Assembly (NCBI GenBank): GCA_036897485.1
Contig: JAYMTF010000039.1
Span: 1-64,000 of the forward strand
Length of the DNA: 64,000 nucleotides
Origin: Pelargonium nanum
Taxonomy: Eukaryota; Streptophyta; Magnoliopsida; Geraniales; Geraniaceae
Reading direction: 5' to 3'
Part shown: positions 24,201 to 37,400 of the stretch, in pieces
Layout of the letters: each line of letters begins with the position of its first letter
Numbering within the stretch: the stretch's first letter is position 1
Notes under the pieces: model-generated
The model's database searches: none
What the model was told of the DNA's origin: nothing
What the model saw: the letters and a program-made list of their open reading frames with translations, nothing else
Made by a program: the position numbers and the translations under genes

Positions 24201-27082
24201 TTAGTTAAGAGAATGACCGGTGATTATCATGGCATTAAAATTCTATATTTCTATTGTCTTGAACATTTTCAGTGTTGTGAAGGTTATGACATTTATTTGT
24301 ACTTGTGAATCCTTAAGCGACTAATAGACATCTCTTTAATCATTTCTCTATTAAGAGTCCTTGTGGTGGGAGGATATTATTATGCAACTTAATTTCACAT
24401 AATATGAATAGTGAAATTTAAAATACTATTGATTTTAGCAATCATCTCATGCTGTTCAATCTCTCTGGAAGTTCTAGGCTTCTCAACTGCTTCAATGCCT
24501 TATTTAAAAATGTTGTGTCGCATCTGCTTCATGTCTACCTTCTGCAAGTTATTTGTGTGGGTGGGTGGCGTTTGTGTCTGGCTATAGGGAAATATGTGCG
24601 TGTATAGGTTCATCTCTGCTTATATGACAATTCAAAAATTTCTCTACAGGGAAATCAGGAATACATGGATTTGGCATCTTCGCAAAACACCCACATAGGG
24701 CTGGGGACATGGTAAACTAATTATATTTCTGACACAGTATATTCCTTTGTAGAAGCATATCATTTCTGAGACATTGTACGCGCCTATCCTTGTAGGTGAT
24801 TGAATACACGGGTGAACTTGTCAGACCTCCTATAGCCGATCGCAGAGAACACTTAATCTACAATTCCTTGGTGGTAAGTGTTTTTAAATTATTCTCATGG
24901 GTGTGCTCATAGTATTCGCTGTCATTGTATGGTTTTTACCTGTAGGGTCGACATGATCGACTATGCAATTTTTTACCCTATCTGTAAGAGTAGATGTTAA
25001 CATCAACATATACATTTGAATACATACTATGAATCAACTATGCATGTTGGGTGCTGGCATGTGATATGAGAGAAAAATGGAACTAGCTATTGATTACATT
25101 TTCTCGTGCAGGGTGCTGGGACTTATATGTTTCGAATTAATGATGAACGAGTAATTGATGCAACAAGGGCAGGAAGCATTGCTCATCTGATTAATCACTC
25201 TTGTGAAGTATGTATCATTCTGCTTTAAAGTACTTATAGGTTCCATCAATGTCGTCACAATTCTTTTTAATGCACAATTTATCGTTAATTTTAGAGTATG
25301 CCAGTGTGTAGCATTCGAAATATTAAAAGAATATCTATTATAATCGTGATTTAATCATAGCTGAGGTTTTACAGGGACAGTTTAATAGATGGTTCATAGT
25401 CCATACTAACATTATGATTTTGAGCAAGATTCATGAGGGATACTGCCGTTTTTAAACTTTGTGATAAATAGAAGTTAGATTTAATCTATTTTGATGTCTT
25501 GGAAAAACAAATCATCTATTTTAATTGTGTTTTAATCATAGTGAAGTTTATGAAGATAATATAACAACCACACTACCACAGAGGTTAAAAGGTGTTTTTT
25601 TTTTTACTAAACTTATGTCAAGTTTAGATTAATTTTTGATGTCCCATTTTCATGTAATGTTTGGATCAATTAAAGTGTGAGAATGGTAATCATTTTCATT
25701 CAAATTGTTGTTATTGAGTTAATATTTAAATGAAATCGATCAAATTATTCACACTCCAAAAAAATATTTAAATAACTATGCAAAAAAAATGTCACATATC
25801 ATTTAAGATTGGACTTGCTGAAAATATATATTTAAAATCAATATTCGGTATTAAAATATCTAAATTTGCTCATAAGTGCATTTTTTGTTGCTGTGAAACG
25901 GAGTCCGCAATTGTATTCCCTTGACAATTTACAAAAGATTACTCCAATCGGACATTCGATCAAAAAGTTATGAATTTTTTAATCTTGTTTTCTCTATATT
26001 TCCAGATTTTTTGCGCGCGCGCGCGCGCACACACACACATATATGCATTGAGAAAAAAAAAAAACTCAATCATGTTCCTCTAAAATTTGTACATGAAATG
26101 AAAAAAGAATAAGCATCCTAACCGGACATTCGAACACGAGGTTATGAATTTTTGAAATGTATTGTTTCATAAAAGATGAAATGGGGATTCTCATCTTAAG
26201 TGGGAATCATGTTAATGGGTAAGGGAGTGAGGGGTATTAAACTATTAATCCAAACACCATCAATAAGGATCTCATTCCCATTCTCAAACCAAAATTCCTA
26301 ATCCAAACGCTACCTTATAATTATGAGCAGTGATTCACGAGAGTCAGTCCACTGCCATTTTCAAAATTTTGATTAGAAGTTGGATAAGTTGGATTTCATT
26401 TTTGTTGTTGTCGTTGTCTAAGTATAGTAGTGACTGTATTGGCTGCTAGCTTTATCTTGTCTGAAACATTCATTTTTATTTTTTGATTTATAGTTACTTG
26501 TGAATCACATTTCTCTTATAAAGTTTGCATCCCACAAAATTTCTCGATCCTGTGGCATTTTTTTAGAATTTATATAATTCTGGAACTGTACTGTAAACGT
26601 TACCTAACTGCTGTTCTTGGTTATATACTTTGAAGTTAAGATGTAGAGAAGTTTAGTGTTCGTGCTAATTTCACCCTTTGTTATTGTATGTTGTGATAGA
26701 AAGAATGACTCAAATGTTTAGCATACTGATTCCTTGTCTGTTGTCTTCATGTTTTATGCAGCCAAATTGCTATTCAAGAGTTATAAGTGTTAACGGCGAT
26801 GAGCATATAATCATATTTGCAAAGAGAGACATTAAACGTTGGGAGGAACTGACATATGATTATAGGTTCTCCTTAAGTCCTGTATTCCATGCATTTTTCT
26901 TGCTCTTTTTCTTGGGTTGCTGACTTCTTTTACTTGACAGGTTTTTCTCAATTGATGAGCAATTATCTTGTTATTGTGGCTTCCCAAGATGCCGAGGTAT
27001 AGTTAATGATGTTGAAGCGGAGGAGCAAGCGGCAAAGCTACATGCACCTCGTAGAGAATTGATTGATTGGAATGGAGAATGA
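15205..27082 (+). CDS. ATX1/ATX2: Trithorax-type histone H3K4 methyltransferase (ATX1/ATX2 clade)
   Basis: This nuclear chromatin enzyme methylates histone H3 lysine 4. Exons are 15205-15767, 15915-15966, 16075-16149, 16302-16524, 16954-17077, 17172-17276, 17922-18127, 18477-18569, 18703-18800, 19471-19635, 20346-20489, 20745-20792, 21027-21144, 21226-21291, 21369-21430, 22456-22512, 22738-22806, 23062-23260, 23896-24180, 24650-24711, 24796-24873, 25112-25207, 26762-26865 and 26941-27082. They total 1077 aa (ATX1 1062, ATX2 1083). Domains in order: PWWP (about 290-370, GHAMWPA), FYRN (about 445-495), FYRC (about 485-570), PHD (about 605-660), extended PHD (about 665-765), SET (about 918-1035, with NHSCEPNC from residue 992 and YDYRF) and post-SET ([10 protein letters not shown]). 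The catalytic motifs are intact. Intron 2 starts with GC (AAG|GCAAGC). Large introns hold MITE-like insertions at 21571-22137 and 25653-26316. ATX1 and ATX2 cannot be told apart with confidence. Confidence 0.97.
21571..22137. mobile_element. MITE-like inverted-repeat element in an ATX intron
   Basis: The left end (TCTAAGCTATGACACATGGA) and the right end (TCCATGTCTATGTAACATAG, then TCTTTAAG) are imperfect inverted copies about 20-28 bases long. The interior is AT-rich and non-coding. It lies in the intron between the exons ending at 21430 and starting at 22456. The superfamily is unclear, and no clean target duplication was found. Confidence 0.5.
25653..26316. mobile_element. MITE-like element in the SET-region intron of ATX
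   Basis: The left arm (GTAATGTTTGGATCAATT, then TGTGAGAATGGTAATCA) matches the reverse complement of the right arm (GGTAGCGTTTGGATTAGG, then TTGAGAATGGGAATGAG). This gives arms about 45 bases long with mismatches and a span near 660 bp. It lies in the 1.55-kb intron between the exons ending in HSCE and starting with PNC. No coding sequence is seen. A GC/AC/AT dinucleotide run sits inside it at 26013-26044. Confidence 0.6.
26013..26044. repeat. Compound (GC)n(AC)n(AT)n dinucleotide repeat
   Basis: About 32 bases alternate purine and pyrimidine without a break: GC units, then AC units, then AT units. It lies inside the MITE-like element in the SET-region intron. Alternating purine-pyrimidine runs of this type can adopt Z-DNA in vitro. 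Any effect here is unknown. Confidence 0.8.
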
Positions 27083-30000
27083 GAGAGAGGTAAAGAAACA
27101 ATGTATTTATCTATTTTGTCTCTTGTATATAGTTTATTCGAAAGTTGTGTCTATTTGATAGTTGGATTCCAGATAGATTCTCTGCATGACATGAGAAGTT
27201 GAGAACACTGTAAATCCAGTCCAGTTCTGCCATGTAGGGATAATGTTCTTGTGCAACTTGTATTGATAATTGCAAAAACCCAATTTTTTGTTTGGTGTGT
27301 CACTAGTCATCTGTGCAGATTGATTCCAGTCATTGGTTTTCATCTTTTCTACCACCATCTGGTTTCCATTCATGGAACCTAGGTAATAAGAGTTTCTATG
27401 TATAGAAGTTTTCTAGGGCTAATGTCTTACGGCCTCTTTAGTCTTCAATGTAAACATAAAAGTCATTTTCCTTCCTCTATATCAGAGCTGGCTACCACTT
27501 TTCCATTGGGTCTACTCGTGACTCTTAGTCATCTTTTTCATGACTGCCTCCTCTTCGTTGTCTGTTTGTTGCTTTTGTTAAGAACTCTACATTATCTCTT
27601 TGTACTGATTGTTTTCCATTTCCTTTGTGCAGAAGTATACCTTTGTAAAAATATGCCCAAGTGAGATTTTTCTGAAGACTGGTCATTCCCTTCCAACAGT
27701 TTGCTCATCATTGCTAAGCCATTTTGTCGAGGCAGATAGGGTCATAGTCCGTCCCATCTTTTTTCTGTAACATACAATAGCAAGTGGTTTAGCGTCCTTT
27801 GCTCAAGCTGCTTCCTCTTCTTGGTTGGAACACATTGTTTTTAGGGAGATATTATGATTATTCATGATGATGGTTAGATTCTCAAGTTGAGAAACTAAGA
27901 TACTTTTGGTCCTCATCATTAATCCAGCCCTTTGTAATCTAGCATTAGTTTAGGTACACAAATGTTTATGATTACTTCACCCCTTGTAAAACATTTAAAA
28001 TGTTGTAAACAAAACCATTTATCTATATGTTATATGTATATGTTCCAAGCTTTCAGTTTGTATTGTTATTTTCTCTCTAATCTTCCATTTTATAACTCTT
28101 TTCATTTTTTCTTGTGCATTTGTAACTATTCATAGCTGATGGAGGTCTTCTATAAACATTTAGGACATTTTTTAGGTGTGTGAACAAGAAAATACATATA
28201 ACATTTTCTTTTTTGTGGCTTTAATCTTATCAATCATGCATAGATCTCTCCTCACTGTAAAGATCATATGCTTCGTTGCATGAACAAAGACATCTTTGTT
28301 AACTATTTAGATCTGGACCATCTGGTATCTTGCTTTTATATGGAAATAATGTCGTGCATCAGTGGTCTCGTAGATGTTTATTGGCATTCATAAATGTCTA
28401 GTTATGGGGCAGTTTAGCAGATGCAACCTGCACTGTGACTAATATTCTGCATTTTAATGACTGAAACCAGGAGGCACTATGGACGGGTTTATCGACTATA
28501 AGAAGGTGAACTAATTTCATTTTGGTTGCTGTTGAGGTAGGTATGGCTGTAGCATAGCAAAGATATATCAGAATCCATTGTAGTATTTTTGGTTTTTTGT
28601 TTTCTGTGCACTTCTCTTGAAAATATTGAATATAAAATTTACCTTAATATATGTGAACATCATAATATCCAGTACTTTTTTCATCACTTGTGCACAGTTT
28701 TTGCAACTCTACATGCCAATATGTGAATGCTAGTTTAGGAACCTATGAAAGTATACTGACAGTTTTTGGATTTGCAGTGTATTCTCTTTAAAGTAAATGT
28801 TCTAAATTGGTTGGAAAAAATTGTTGATACTGATTTTTTGGGTGAAATTATTTGTTGTATTATTATTCTGTACATTATAAAGTACACATATGTTTGATAA
28901 TAAAATCTGAGTTATTGGAGATCAGTACATCACTTTTAGCCATTTGATGGTGGAGCTTACTCAATATTGGTGTTTGTTAATCTGTATAAATGTAACTTAG
29001 TAGACTAGGGAGTTTATTTTCATCTCTTATACAACTTAGCTCTGTTTTGCAGCATTGATGGTAAATGTAATCTTATTTCATGCTTGGCCTAACCATCTCC
29101 ATCAGCAATTGAAGACATTCACTAGGCTGCCAAAAGGATTCAACCCAATCCATTCTGTCGATCTGATTGGCCTAGCCCATATAAGTGCTGGGTCGTCTCA
29201 GCCACGCCAAGCAATCCGTCTGCTCGCCTGTCAAGAAGAGATGAATGTCAAACATCAGCCTTCCTACGATTTCCATGCTAACCATAAGAAATCAAGCTAA
29301 CATATTGGGTATGACCAGCCACCAACCACATTATGGTTAGTCCTAGACCTCTCACATTGTAAAAAATGAGTAAAAAAAAAAACACTTTTATGCTCACCCG
29401 TTTCCATCAACCCTAGGAGATAGTAGGCATAGTGCAGATGCTTGGTCACTGCACCGGTAAGTTTCACACGGAAAGCCTATAATCTAGCTCTAGGCACTGT
29501 CTTGGAGATTTTTTTCTCCATTTCTCTAAGCCAAGAGGGGATGTAGCCGAGTGGATCAAGGCAGTGGATTGTGCGATTCCCGTGGTTTGCCACAAGCCTA
29601 GTGCTAGTAAACCAGCTCCCCAACCTCTATGATGTGGCACTCCCTTGCAGGTATAAATCTCTCCCCTATGAAAAAAGGGTACAATGTGGGTAAAGTATTC
29701 AAACTCTCTATGCATCTATTTATTGCTTTGAAAGTATATCTATCAAGTGTCTAACTTGATCCTTGGAGGTTCATGTGAGGAGTGAGGACATCCCTGACTT
29801 ACTAATCTTGTTTCTTGTTCTCAGATATCAGACACGCGACAGCTCGACTGGAGGAGGACTCCACCATGGTATTTCCGTACAGCTGATCTCTTTTCGGTGC
29901 ATCACTGGTAATGTATGAAAGGATCATAATCTAAAATGTGCAGCCACCCTGTGCTTATTTTGAAACTTTCTGTTCAATGAGCTATTAACTGAAGTTATTC

Positions 30001-31361
30001 AAGTTAGTTGTAAATAGATTTGTTCAGAGTAAAGAGCTTTCAGATACGCTGATTAACTGATCTTCCTGTCCCGATAAACACAGCCAAATAGACGGTAGGT
30101 CAAGATTTCCGGTGAGATCATCAAAGAGCTGCCAGAAGAGTGAAGCACTCTCATCACTTGGTTTGACCTTTGTCAGGTAAATGTTGTCCTCTGTTGGTTT
30201 ATTAAAACAAGTATTAGAAGTCATTACTGTTTCTGTCTCTGCATGTTTCTTCATGATAACACTCAAAACGTTTCTACAGAGTTATTTTTGAATGTTGAAC
30301 TAAACTGCTGCTAGCTATGAGTTGTCACTTGTCACCAATGTTCTTGCATTGATATTTCTAGGAACACTGACTGCACAATTGTAAACCTTGTCTACGTTTT
30401 ATATATATGATTTCATTTATGTTGAAGTAAACTAATATTGCTGTGCTCAACAACCAAATACTAGTTTATATGCGACTACTATATTTCCATTCGATGAACC
30501 TTGTGACGTTTTTGTCATGGGATCTCGAATTCACGCATATTGGATTCTGTAACTCAACTCACATCATTGCCTACCAAACACTTGGGACCGTGGCCACCAA
30601 CATTGTCATTCATGACTTGACACATATTCAATTATAGATAAGAATCATATAACTTTGGCTTGCGTACCTGCACAACATAACTGATAGAATACATGATCAA
30701 GCAACTACATGACTGCAAAATTCAACTTCGAAAACACATTGATGGTTGTTAGTAAACAAAGTGCAAATAAACTCTCTCTCAAAATCTATAAGCACGATAC
30801 ATAACCAAAAAGAACATAAAGGGGTCTCGAAGACATGTCCCACCAAAAAATGTGATAGTGTTATACTCTCAAAAACATAGACACAAACCATCCATGCCAC
30901 CAAATAATCATTGGAAGACTCGAGCACTACTTAATAAATGTGCTACTTCTTGAATGGGCATGTAACAAAACTGATTCGACGGACACTCTTTGAACTACTT
31001 GAAACAAGAAGCCCTCACGTGCGTTTGACAATGTAACACAATGTAAGTTTAAACCAACCTTAGTACTTCAACTGAAATAAGTTAAAATAACATACTAACC
31101 GACTAGAGTAGATGAAGTAGAAATGAAAATACATGCACTAAAGCGAAGAGATTCTTGAAATCTAAGTCAGATCCAAATATTAGGTCCTCCTTAGCAATCG
31201 ACGGGATAGCGTGGAACATCATCTCTCGTCCTTTTGTTTGACTAACAGTGCAAGAAAGAGAAGATAGAACATGATTTACATAACAACACATTTTCTTTTA
31301 TGTCATGACAGTGTTCCCACATTTCAACTTCAATGTCTTTACCTTCCTTTTCCTCTCTTCC
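27083..31361. other. ATX-aspartic protease spacer
   Basis: The first few hundred bases should be ATX 3' UTR. The rest is AT-rich. A partial plastid-type trnH lies at 29537-29591. The longest open frames (for example 29055-29300 on plus and 30697-30927 on minus) lack recognisable domains, splice context or a promoter, so I do not call them genes. Confidence 0.55.
29537..29591 (+). pseudogene. Partial plastid-type trnH-GUG fragment
   Basis: Thirty-five or more bases match the 5' half of plastid trnH(GUG): GATGTAGCC, then AGTGGATCAAGGCAGTGG, then ATTGTG, with one A-to-G change at 29550. The anticodon GTG is kept. The 3' side of the anticodon stem, the variable loop and the 5' T stem (about 20 bases) are missing, and the sequence resumes at CGATTCCCGT followed by a short 3' end. 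At about 55 of 75 bases it cannot fold as a tRNA. The nuclear tRNA-His has a different sequence, so this is organellar DNA moved to the nucleus, either directly from plastid or via a plastid-like mitochondrial copy. Confidence 0.8.
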
Positions 31362-31465
31362 ATTTATAAAAAAAGAAAAAGAAAAAAAGTCACGAGTGGT
31401 GTCAACTTCAAGACCAGTTCACCACTCACTCAGACTCTGTTTGAGAGAGAGAGAGAGAGAGAGAG
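31362..31465 (+). promoter_or_regulatory. TATA box and GA-repeat leader of the aspartic protease gene
   Basis: TTTATAAAA lies near 31362-31370, about 135 bp before the start codon. An uninterrupted GA run spans 31443-31465 in the expected 5' UTR. GA-rich leaders are common in plants. The promoter assignment is by position and motif only. Confidence 0.5.
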
Positions 31466-31499
31466 TTGAAGCTGAAAATCAAACCAAAGCATAAAAAGA

Positions 31500-34400
31500 A
31501 TGGTGTTGAGGACGAAGGAAATGATGTCTCTGATGACACCCTCTCTCACCTTCCTTCTCCTTCTTCTTTCTACCACCGTCTCTGCCAACCACGGCGTCTT
31601 CAGCGTCAAGTCCAAGTACGCCGGCCGCCAACGTTCCCTTGCTGCTCTCAAAGCTCACGATGATCAACGCCAGCTCCGGATTCTCGCCGGCGTCGATCTC
31701 CCCTTGGGCGGCTCCGGCCGTCCCGATTCCCTCGGGTTCGTCTTCGTCCTCTTCCAGCAGCAATGACTCTCTCTCTTTTTGTTGCTGATTGTCTGTGTTA
31801 CTGTGCGTGGTTGTGCCCTAACGGTTGTTTCTGCGTGTTGCAGGCTTTACTATGCGATAATTGGGATTGGAACGCCTCCGAAGGACTACTACGTGCAAGT
31901 GGATACAGGGAGTGATCTTATGTGGGTGAATTGTATTCAGTGCAGCGAATGCCCCAGAAAAAGCTCTCTCGGGGTAGTTTTTTGTTTTTGTTTATGTTTT
32001 TTTCATCATCTGAACATATATTTCCTTTTCTAGTTCATGTAAATTTGAAAGAAAAAGAAGAAGAGAGGCATGGGAGAGGTTATTAGTACACACAACAATC
32101 TATCATTTTTTGTGACAATAACATGTTGCGGATACCCCACTTTTGGAAAAAATACCTCAGCTGTTTATGGAAATACTCTGTAGTTGACAACTTAAAACCT
32201 GTCCAAGAACTGACTCACCTACCCTATTAGCTCAGAAGTGAGATTTTCTATGATAAGAGTATAGGAGCACACTAACTTTTTGGTTCTACATCTTTTGGAG
32301 CTTAAAAATGAGCCTCATATTTAAGAATTTGTGAGGCTTTTGCCTGGATAACCAAAGAGCTGCATGGTGATCAGACATCTGTTGTTCAAAGCTTAGTGTT
32401 TACTGGGATTTTCTCCAATATCACAAATCTACCCAGCTTCCTTGCTCAATAATTCACTCCATCCTTATTTCAGTATATGCTGCATTTTTTTCCTTTCAAG
32501 CTAAATTGTCCATTGATTGTGACAGATAGATCTTACATTATACAATATAAAGGATTCACATACTGGGAAATTGGTTTCCTGTGATCAAGAATTTTGTTCG
32601 GAGATAAATGGTGGTTCATTAACTGGTTGCACAGCTAATATGTCATGCCCATATCTTGAGATATATGGAGACGGGAGCTCCACTGCAGGATACTTTGTGA
32701 AAGATGTTGTAGAATATGATAGAGTGTCTGGAGATCGGGAAACCACATCAGCAAATGGAAGCGTTATATTTGGGTGAGTTTTAGGATTATGCCTATTTAA
32801 AAAAAGGACATGTTAGGATTTTCGCTGTGACGAACTTTAATATTTAAGCTATAATTGGATATTGGAAAAGTTTAGTAAAAGAAAATGGGAGGTAAAGATT
32901 AGTTAGAAATTAGTCTACCTTATTAGAACTTTGATCTTCCATTTTTACCTTTCCCCCAACTTTTCCTAGATTGAAACCCAGTGGTAGTATATATGTTATT
33001 TAATTATGATTTCCTTGATTTGTATTTAGTGTTAGGCAATTGTAGCAGTCATATTTTTGGGTTTTTGAGTTTTACCAAAAAGGCTTGACATGATAGTTTT
33101 CAAAATTTCTCAGCCTATGTATGATGGTTGAAGGGAAGTGTTTATATATTTATACTTCAAGGCTTGTGCACACACATGTATTTTTTCACCTTGACTAGTG
33201 AGTGAAGATGGAATTCAAGCTTAAGTTGATTGACGAACCCAGGCCTGTAGTACAACTTCCAACAGAATATGTGTGGAAAACATGGCTGCTAGGATCAACT
33301 TTTATTCATCAAATACTAAAGACAGGTCGATTGTTGTTTTTATTTTTTTTATGACTTCCTCTAGTGCCTCTTTATTTGCTTCTTTGTAAAAAAATTCCTT
33401 TGAACACTACCTGCCAATGTCTTTCTCAGAGCTCTCTATCTCTCTCTTTATTTATATATATAGACACATATATGATTTTAGTAGTGGTGCTGTTTTTTAT
33501 TTTTGCATAGGTGTGGTGCCAGACAGTCAGAGGATCTAGGTTCATCTAGTGAGGAAGCCCTTGATGGGATAATTGGTTTTGGAAAGTCAAATTCATCAAT
33601 GATTTCACAGCTAGCTTCGTCTGGGAAAGTGAAAAAGATATTTGCACATTGTCTAGATGGTACAAATGGAGGCGGAATCTTTGCTATTGGGAATGTAGTC
33701 CAACCAAAAGTAAACACGACTCCGTTGGTACCCAACCAGTACGTAATTTCTTTGTGTGAATAATTTATTTCCTATTTGTTCAGTGTTTTTGTTATTGGTT
33801 TCTGCCATAAGTTTGTCCTTTCAGGCTTCTGCGTATAAGATCTTCTTGTTATTTTTTCTCATTATATGACCTAAAACTTTGGTTTTGAGGAAGAAATGTG
33901 CTGTGTGGCTCTTGCTGATGAGTGATAGCTTCTTTTAACTACCTTAGCTGATTTAGTGAATGAATGATTATGGTCTAACTAAAAGTGTAGCTCTTTACAT
34001 CATGAATTTTTGTTTTGTTTGTTTCATCCTGAAGCTAATCAGAAGAGTAGCATACACTCATTGACCTATGAGGGAAGGTCGTATGGTTTTTTCCCTGCAT
34101 GCTCATATCTACATTTCGACAGTTCAAAACTACTGCCTGTTTAGGTTTATCTCATGCAGATATTTCACTCAGTTTGGATGATCACCAAAATTATATTTGT
34201 TGACTCTATGTTTCATATGATTATTATAACTATGGTGGCTATCTTCAGGGTCATAGTTAAAAAGATGTTATAGTTTCATACCTATAGGGTTCATTATAAA
34301 TCGGCCTGGCTTGTAGATGGAAGTAGTTTTGCTGTATGTTGACAATTATTTTGGACAAGCTGCCCTGTTAGATATGCATTTTAACAAACATTTTCTTGTA

Positions 34401-37400
34401 TAACACTTCAAGTAGTCCGTTGAACTTAACTAATATCTTAATATAACATTTGTAGGCCACATTATAATGTCAACATGACAGCAGTTCAAGTTGGCCTTAC
34501 TTTCCTAAATCTTCCTACAGATGTATTTGATGTAGGAGACAAAAAAGGGACAATCATAGACAGTGGTACAACTTTGGCTTATCTTCCGGAGGTGGTCTAT
34601 GAGCCATTAGTAAGTAAGGTATGTGATGTATCAGATTTTTTTTTTAATTACTTTTGGGGATTATCTTTAAATGTCACTTACTTGTTTTAATATTATTCAT
34701 TAGATAATCTCTCAGCAGCCTGATTTTAAAATTCATACTATTCACGACGAGTATACCTGCTTTCAGTACTCTGGAAGGTATGGTGCGAACTGTATTGTCA
34801 TATGTGAACTGTATTACCTGAATTGGTAGAAACTAAGAATACTGTTTTCTTGTCAAACTTTGGAAATTACAGTTCTGGCCTTCTAGGTATGAATATTGGG
34901 TTTAGTTTCTATAGTTCTTATTATTGAAGTTTATCAATCAGCTTTTTGAAATTCCTCAACTTGACAACCACTCGGTCAATCGGCTGCTGGTGGTACTGGT
35001 AAACCTTATAATGTGTGAAGTGTGAACATACTACTATAAGTTCAGATCAGTCATTTTGATTTCGTTTTTGTGGAGGTGTGAGGGCAATAAAGGTCCCATG
35101 TGCAGGTTTGATCACATACTAGAGGGAAAGAAATAGATTCATGACTAGGACATATGATTCCTAATCCAGTTTCAGGAACACATGAGCATATGGTTGTATC
35201 TGGGTATCTGATATTAGAATAATTTCATAACAGATTAGCAGTCTTAAACAGTAAATCTAGTTTGAACTAACATGATTTAAAGAAACAACAATCTGATTGG
35301 ATTGAGAAAGTAGTGGTGCAATGATTTCAACAAAATACTAATATGATATGGAAAACATGGAAATATGAGCATCTGTTACAAGCATGTTTCCTAAATGTGC
35401 AAGTATTTTCTTCCACACATGGACTGTTACAGGCATGTCCATCTGCAAGCGGGCCGGAGACCACAAGGGAAGGAAACATAAACGGGCTCATGCATGGATC
35501 AAAACCAACTCTGATACCTTATTAAATTTTATAATGGGCTACATATAATGACTTGGGCTTCCACTACTAAAAGGTCAACCTTGTTAGTAAGGTTTGACTT
35601 TCACCATTATATTTAGCTCATCCACATTATATTTATCAGTAAGACACTTCATAGTTGAAGTTTGGGAGCAAGATTCCGGTGGTGAGCTCTTACGTATGAA
35701 TCTGAGAAAGATAAATGATGTCTGATTTCCTTACTCGTATTACTGCTCAACACCATATTTGATGCTTTCCACTTGGTTTATAGACACACTTCAAACATAT
35801 TATCATATAATTCTTTTTTATTTTATTGCAGCCTTGACGATGGATTTCCAAACGTAACTTTTCATTTTGAGAATGCACTTCTCTTAGTAGTTCATCCTCA
35901 TGAGTATTTATTCCCCTTTGTAAGTATGTTGAGCTGTAAAAGTTCATGAATTCTCATCAATTATGTCATTATAGTAGGCTTTCAGCTGTTTCTCAGTCTA
36001 TGTCACGAACCTTTTTTGTGGCCCCTTAAATTGCTTTACTTTTTTCATGGTGAATGGATTTTATTCTTTTCATAATATCTTTTTCAAAGTTGAGGACCTC
36101 AAATATCAAGTTTATCTACAAAATGAGTTTCAACTTGTGAGGTTTGGTTAGCCAGCACTTTCCATTTGATTTTTTAGTTTTAAATATGGCATATAAGTTA
36201 AAATTGTTATTGTTATCACAAGTTGTAGTTAGATGGCGAGAAAGTAAAATCCTATCAGTTGATATATAAGGATTTCTTAACCTTGTTCTCCATGGAAAGT
36301 TATATTTCTTTGTATGTGTCTAGTTGTATAGGGATACAAAATGCAGGATAGTCCACACCTTACCATTTGACTTCCCCAACCCTAAGGAAACATCATTTGC
36401 CTGCTCTTTGTTTCACCACCTCACTTATACTTGGGGTTTGTTATAGATCATAAGCTGCCTTTTGCACTAGCTTAGACATCCTATTTGACCTTCCTAAACT
36501 TCGTGAAGAGAGTGACTCAGACACAAGCACATTCTCTTGTTCTTTCATATGCTGCATTTGCTATATTCAATTTCTAGATATTTACCAATTAGCTTATTTT
36601 CTAATTTGTTATCTGCAGGAGGATTATTGGTGCATTGGCTGGCAAAATAGTGGGGTGCAGTCCAGGGATAGAAAAAACTTGACCCTTTTAGGAGGTACTA
36701 CACAGTACTTCACATAATTCATGATATTTTGTTAGTCAGTAGAAACTGGTCTAAATTTTTTTGTCTATCAACATGAATATTGAAGTTAATAAACTTGATA
36801 GACCTGAACGGTGATAATTTTCCATTTGCAAAAGTTGTAGATCCATCATGCATGATATTCTTGTGTTTATCCATTTCTTTGGTCATTGCAGATTTGGTAC
36901 TTTCAAATAAGCTTGTCATGTATGATCTTGAAAATCAGGTCATTGGATGGACTGAATATAACTGTGAGTACCATGTCATTTTAACTCTTTGAATGCTTGG
37001 TTTTTCTTCAGTATGTTTTACTGAAATCGTATAATTTGAAGTCGTTACTTGCTTCATTGTCTGTTTTACTTTCTGCATTGTTATCATATATAAGTATTTT
37101 CTGTTCCCTTCCCTAGTTTTTGGTGATCATGTCCGGTTTCCTGATGAATTATAAAATCGTGCTGTTTCTTTAGAGAGGTTAGATCCTAATAGCGACAAAC
37201 TTACACTGATTATGTATGATAAGGAGCTAAGCCTGGAGTCATTGGTTCAGCATCTCATGCACATGCTATTTAGTTCACAAGATTTGAAACTTCTTGGCAC
37301 TGGAAAAATATAGATTGAATGCTGAAGAGTTGCCGAGATTTTTTTCCTAAAATTTTAAAAATAAGTTCAGATTCACTAGGGTTGAATAAAAGAAAAAAGA

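Noticed and set aside
29055-29300. 81-codon open frame in the ATX-protease spacer
   Set aside because: No domain, no splice or promoter context, and composition like the surrounding spacer.
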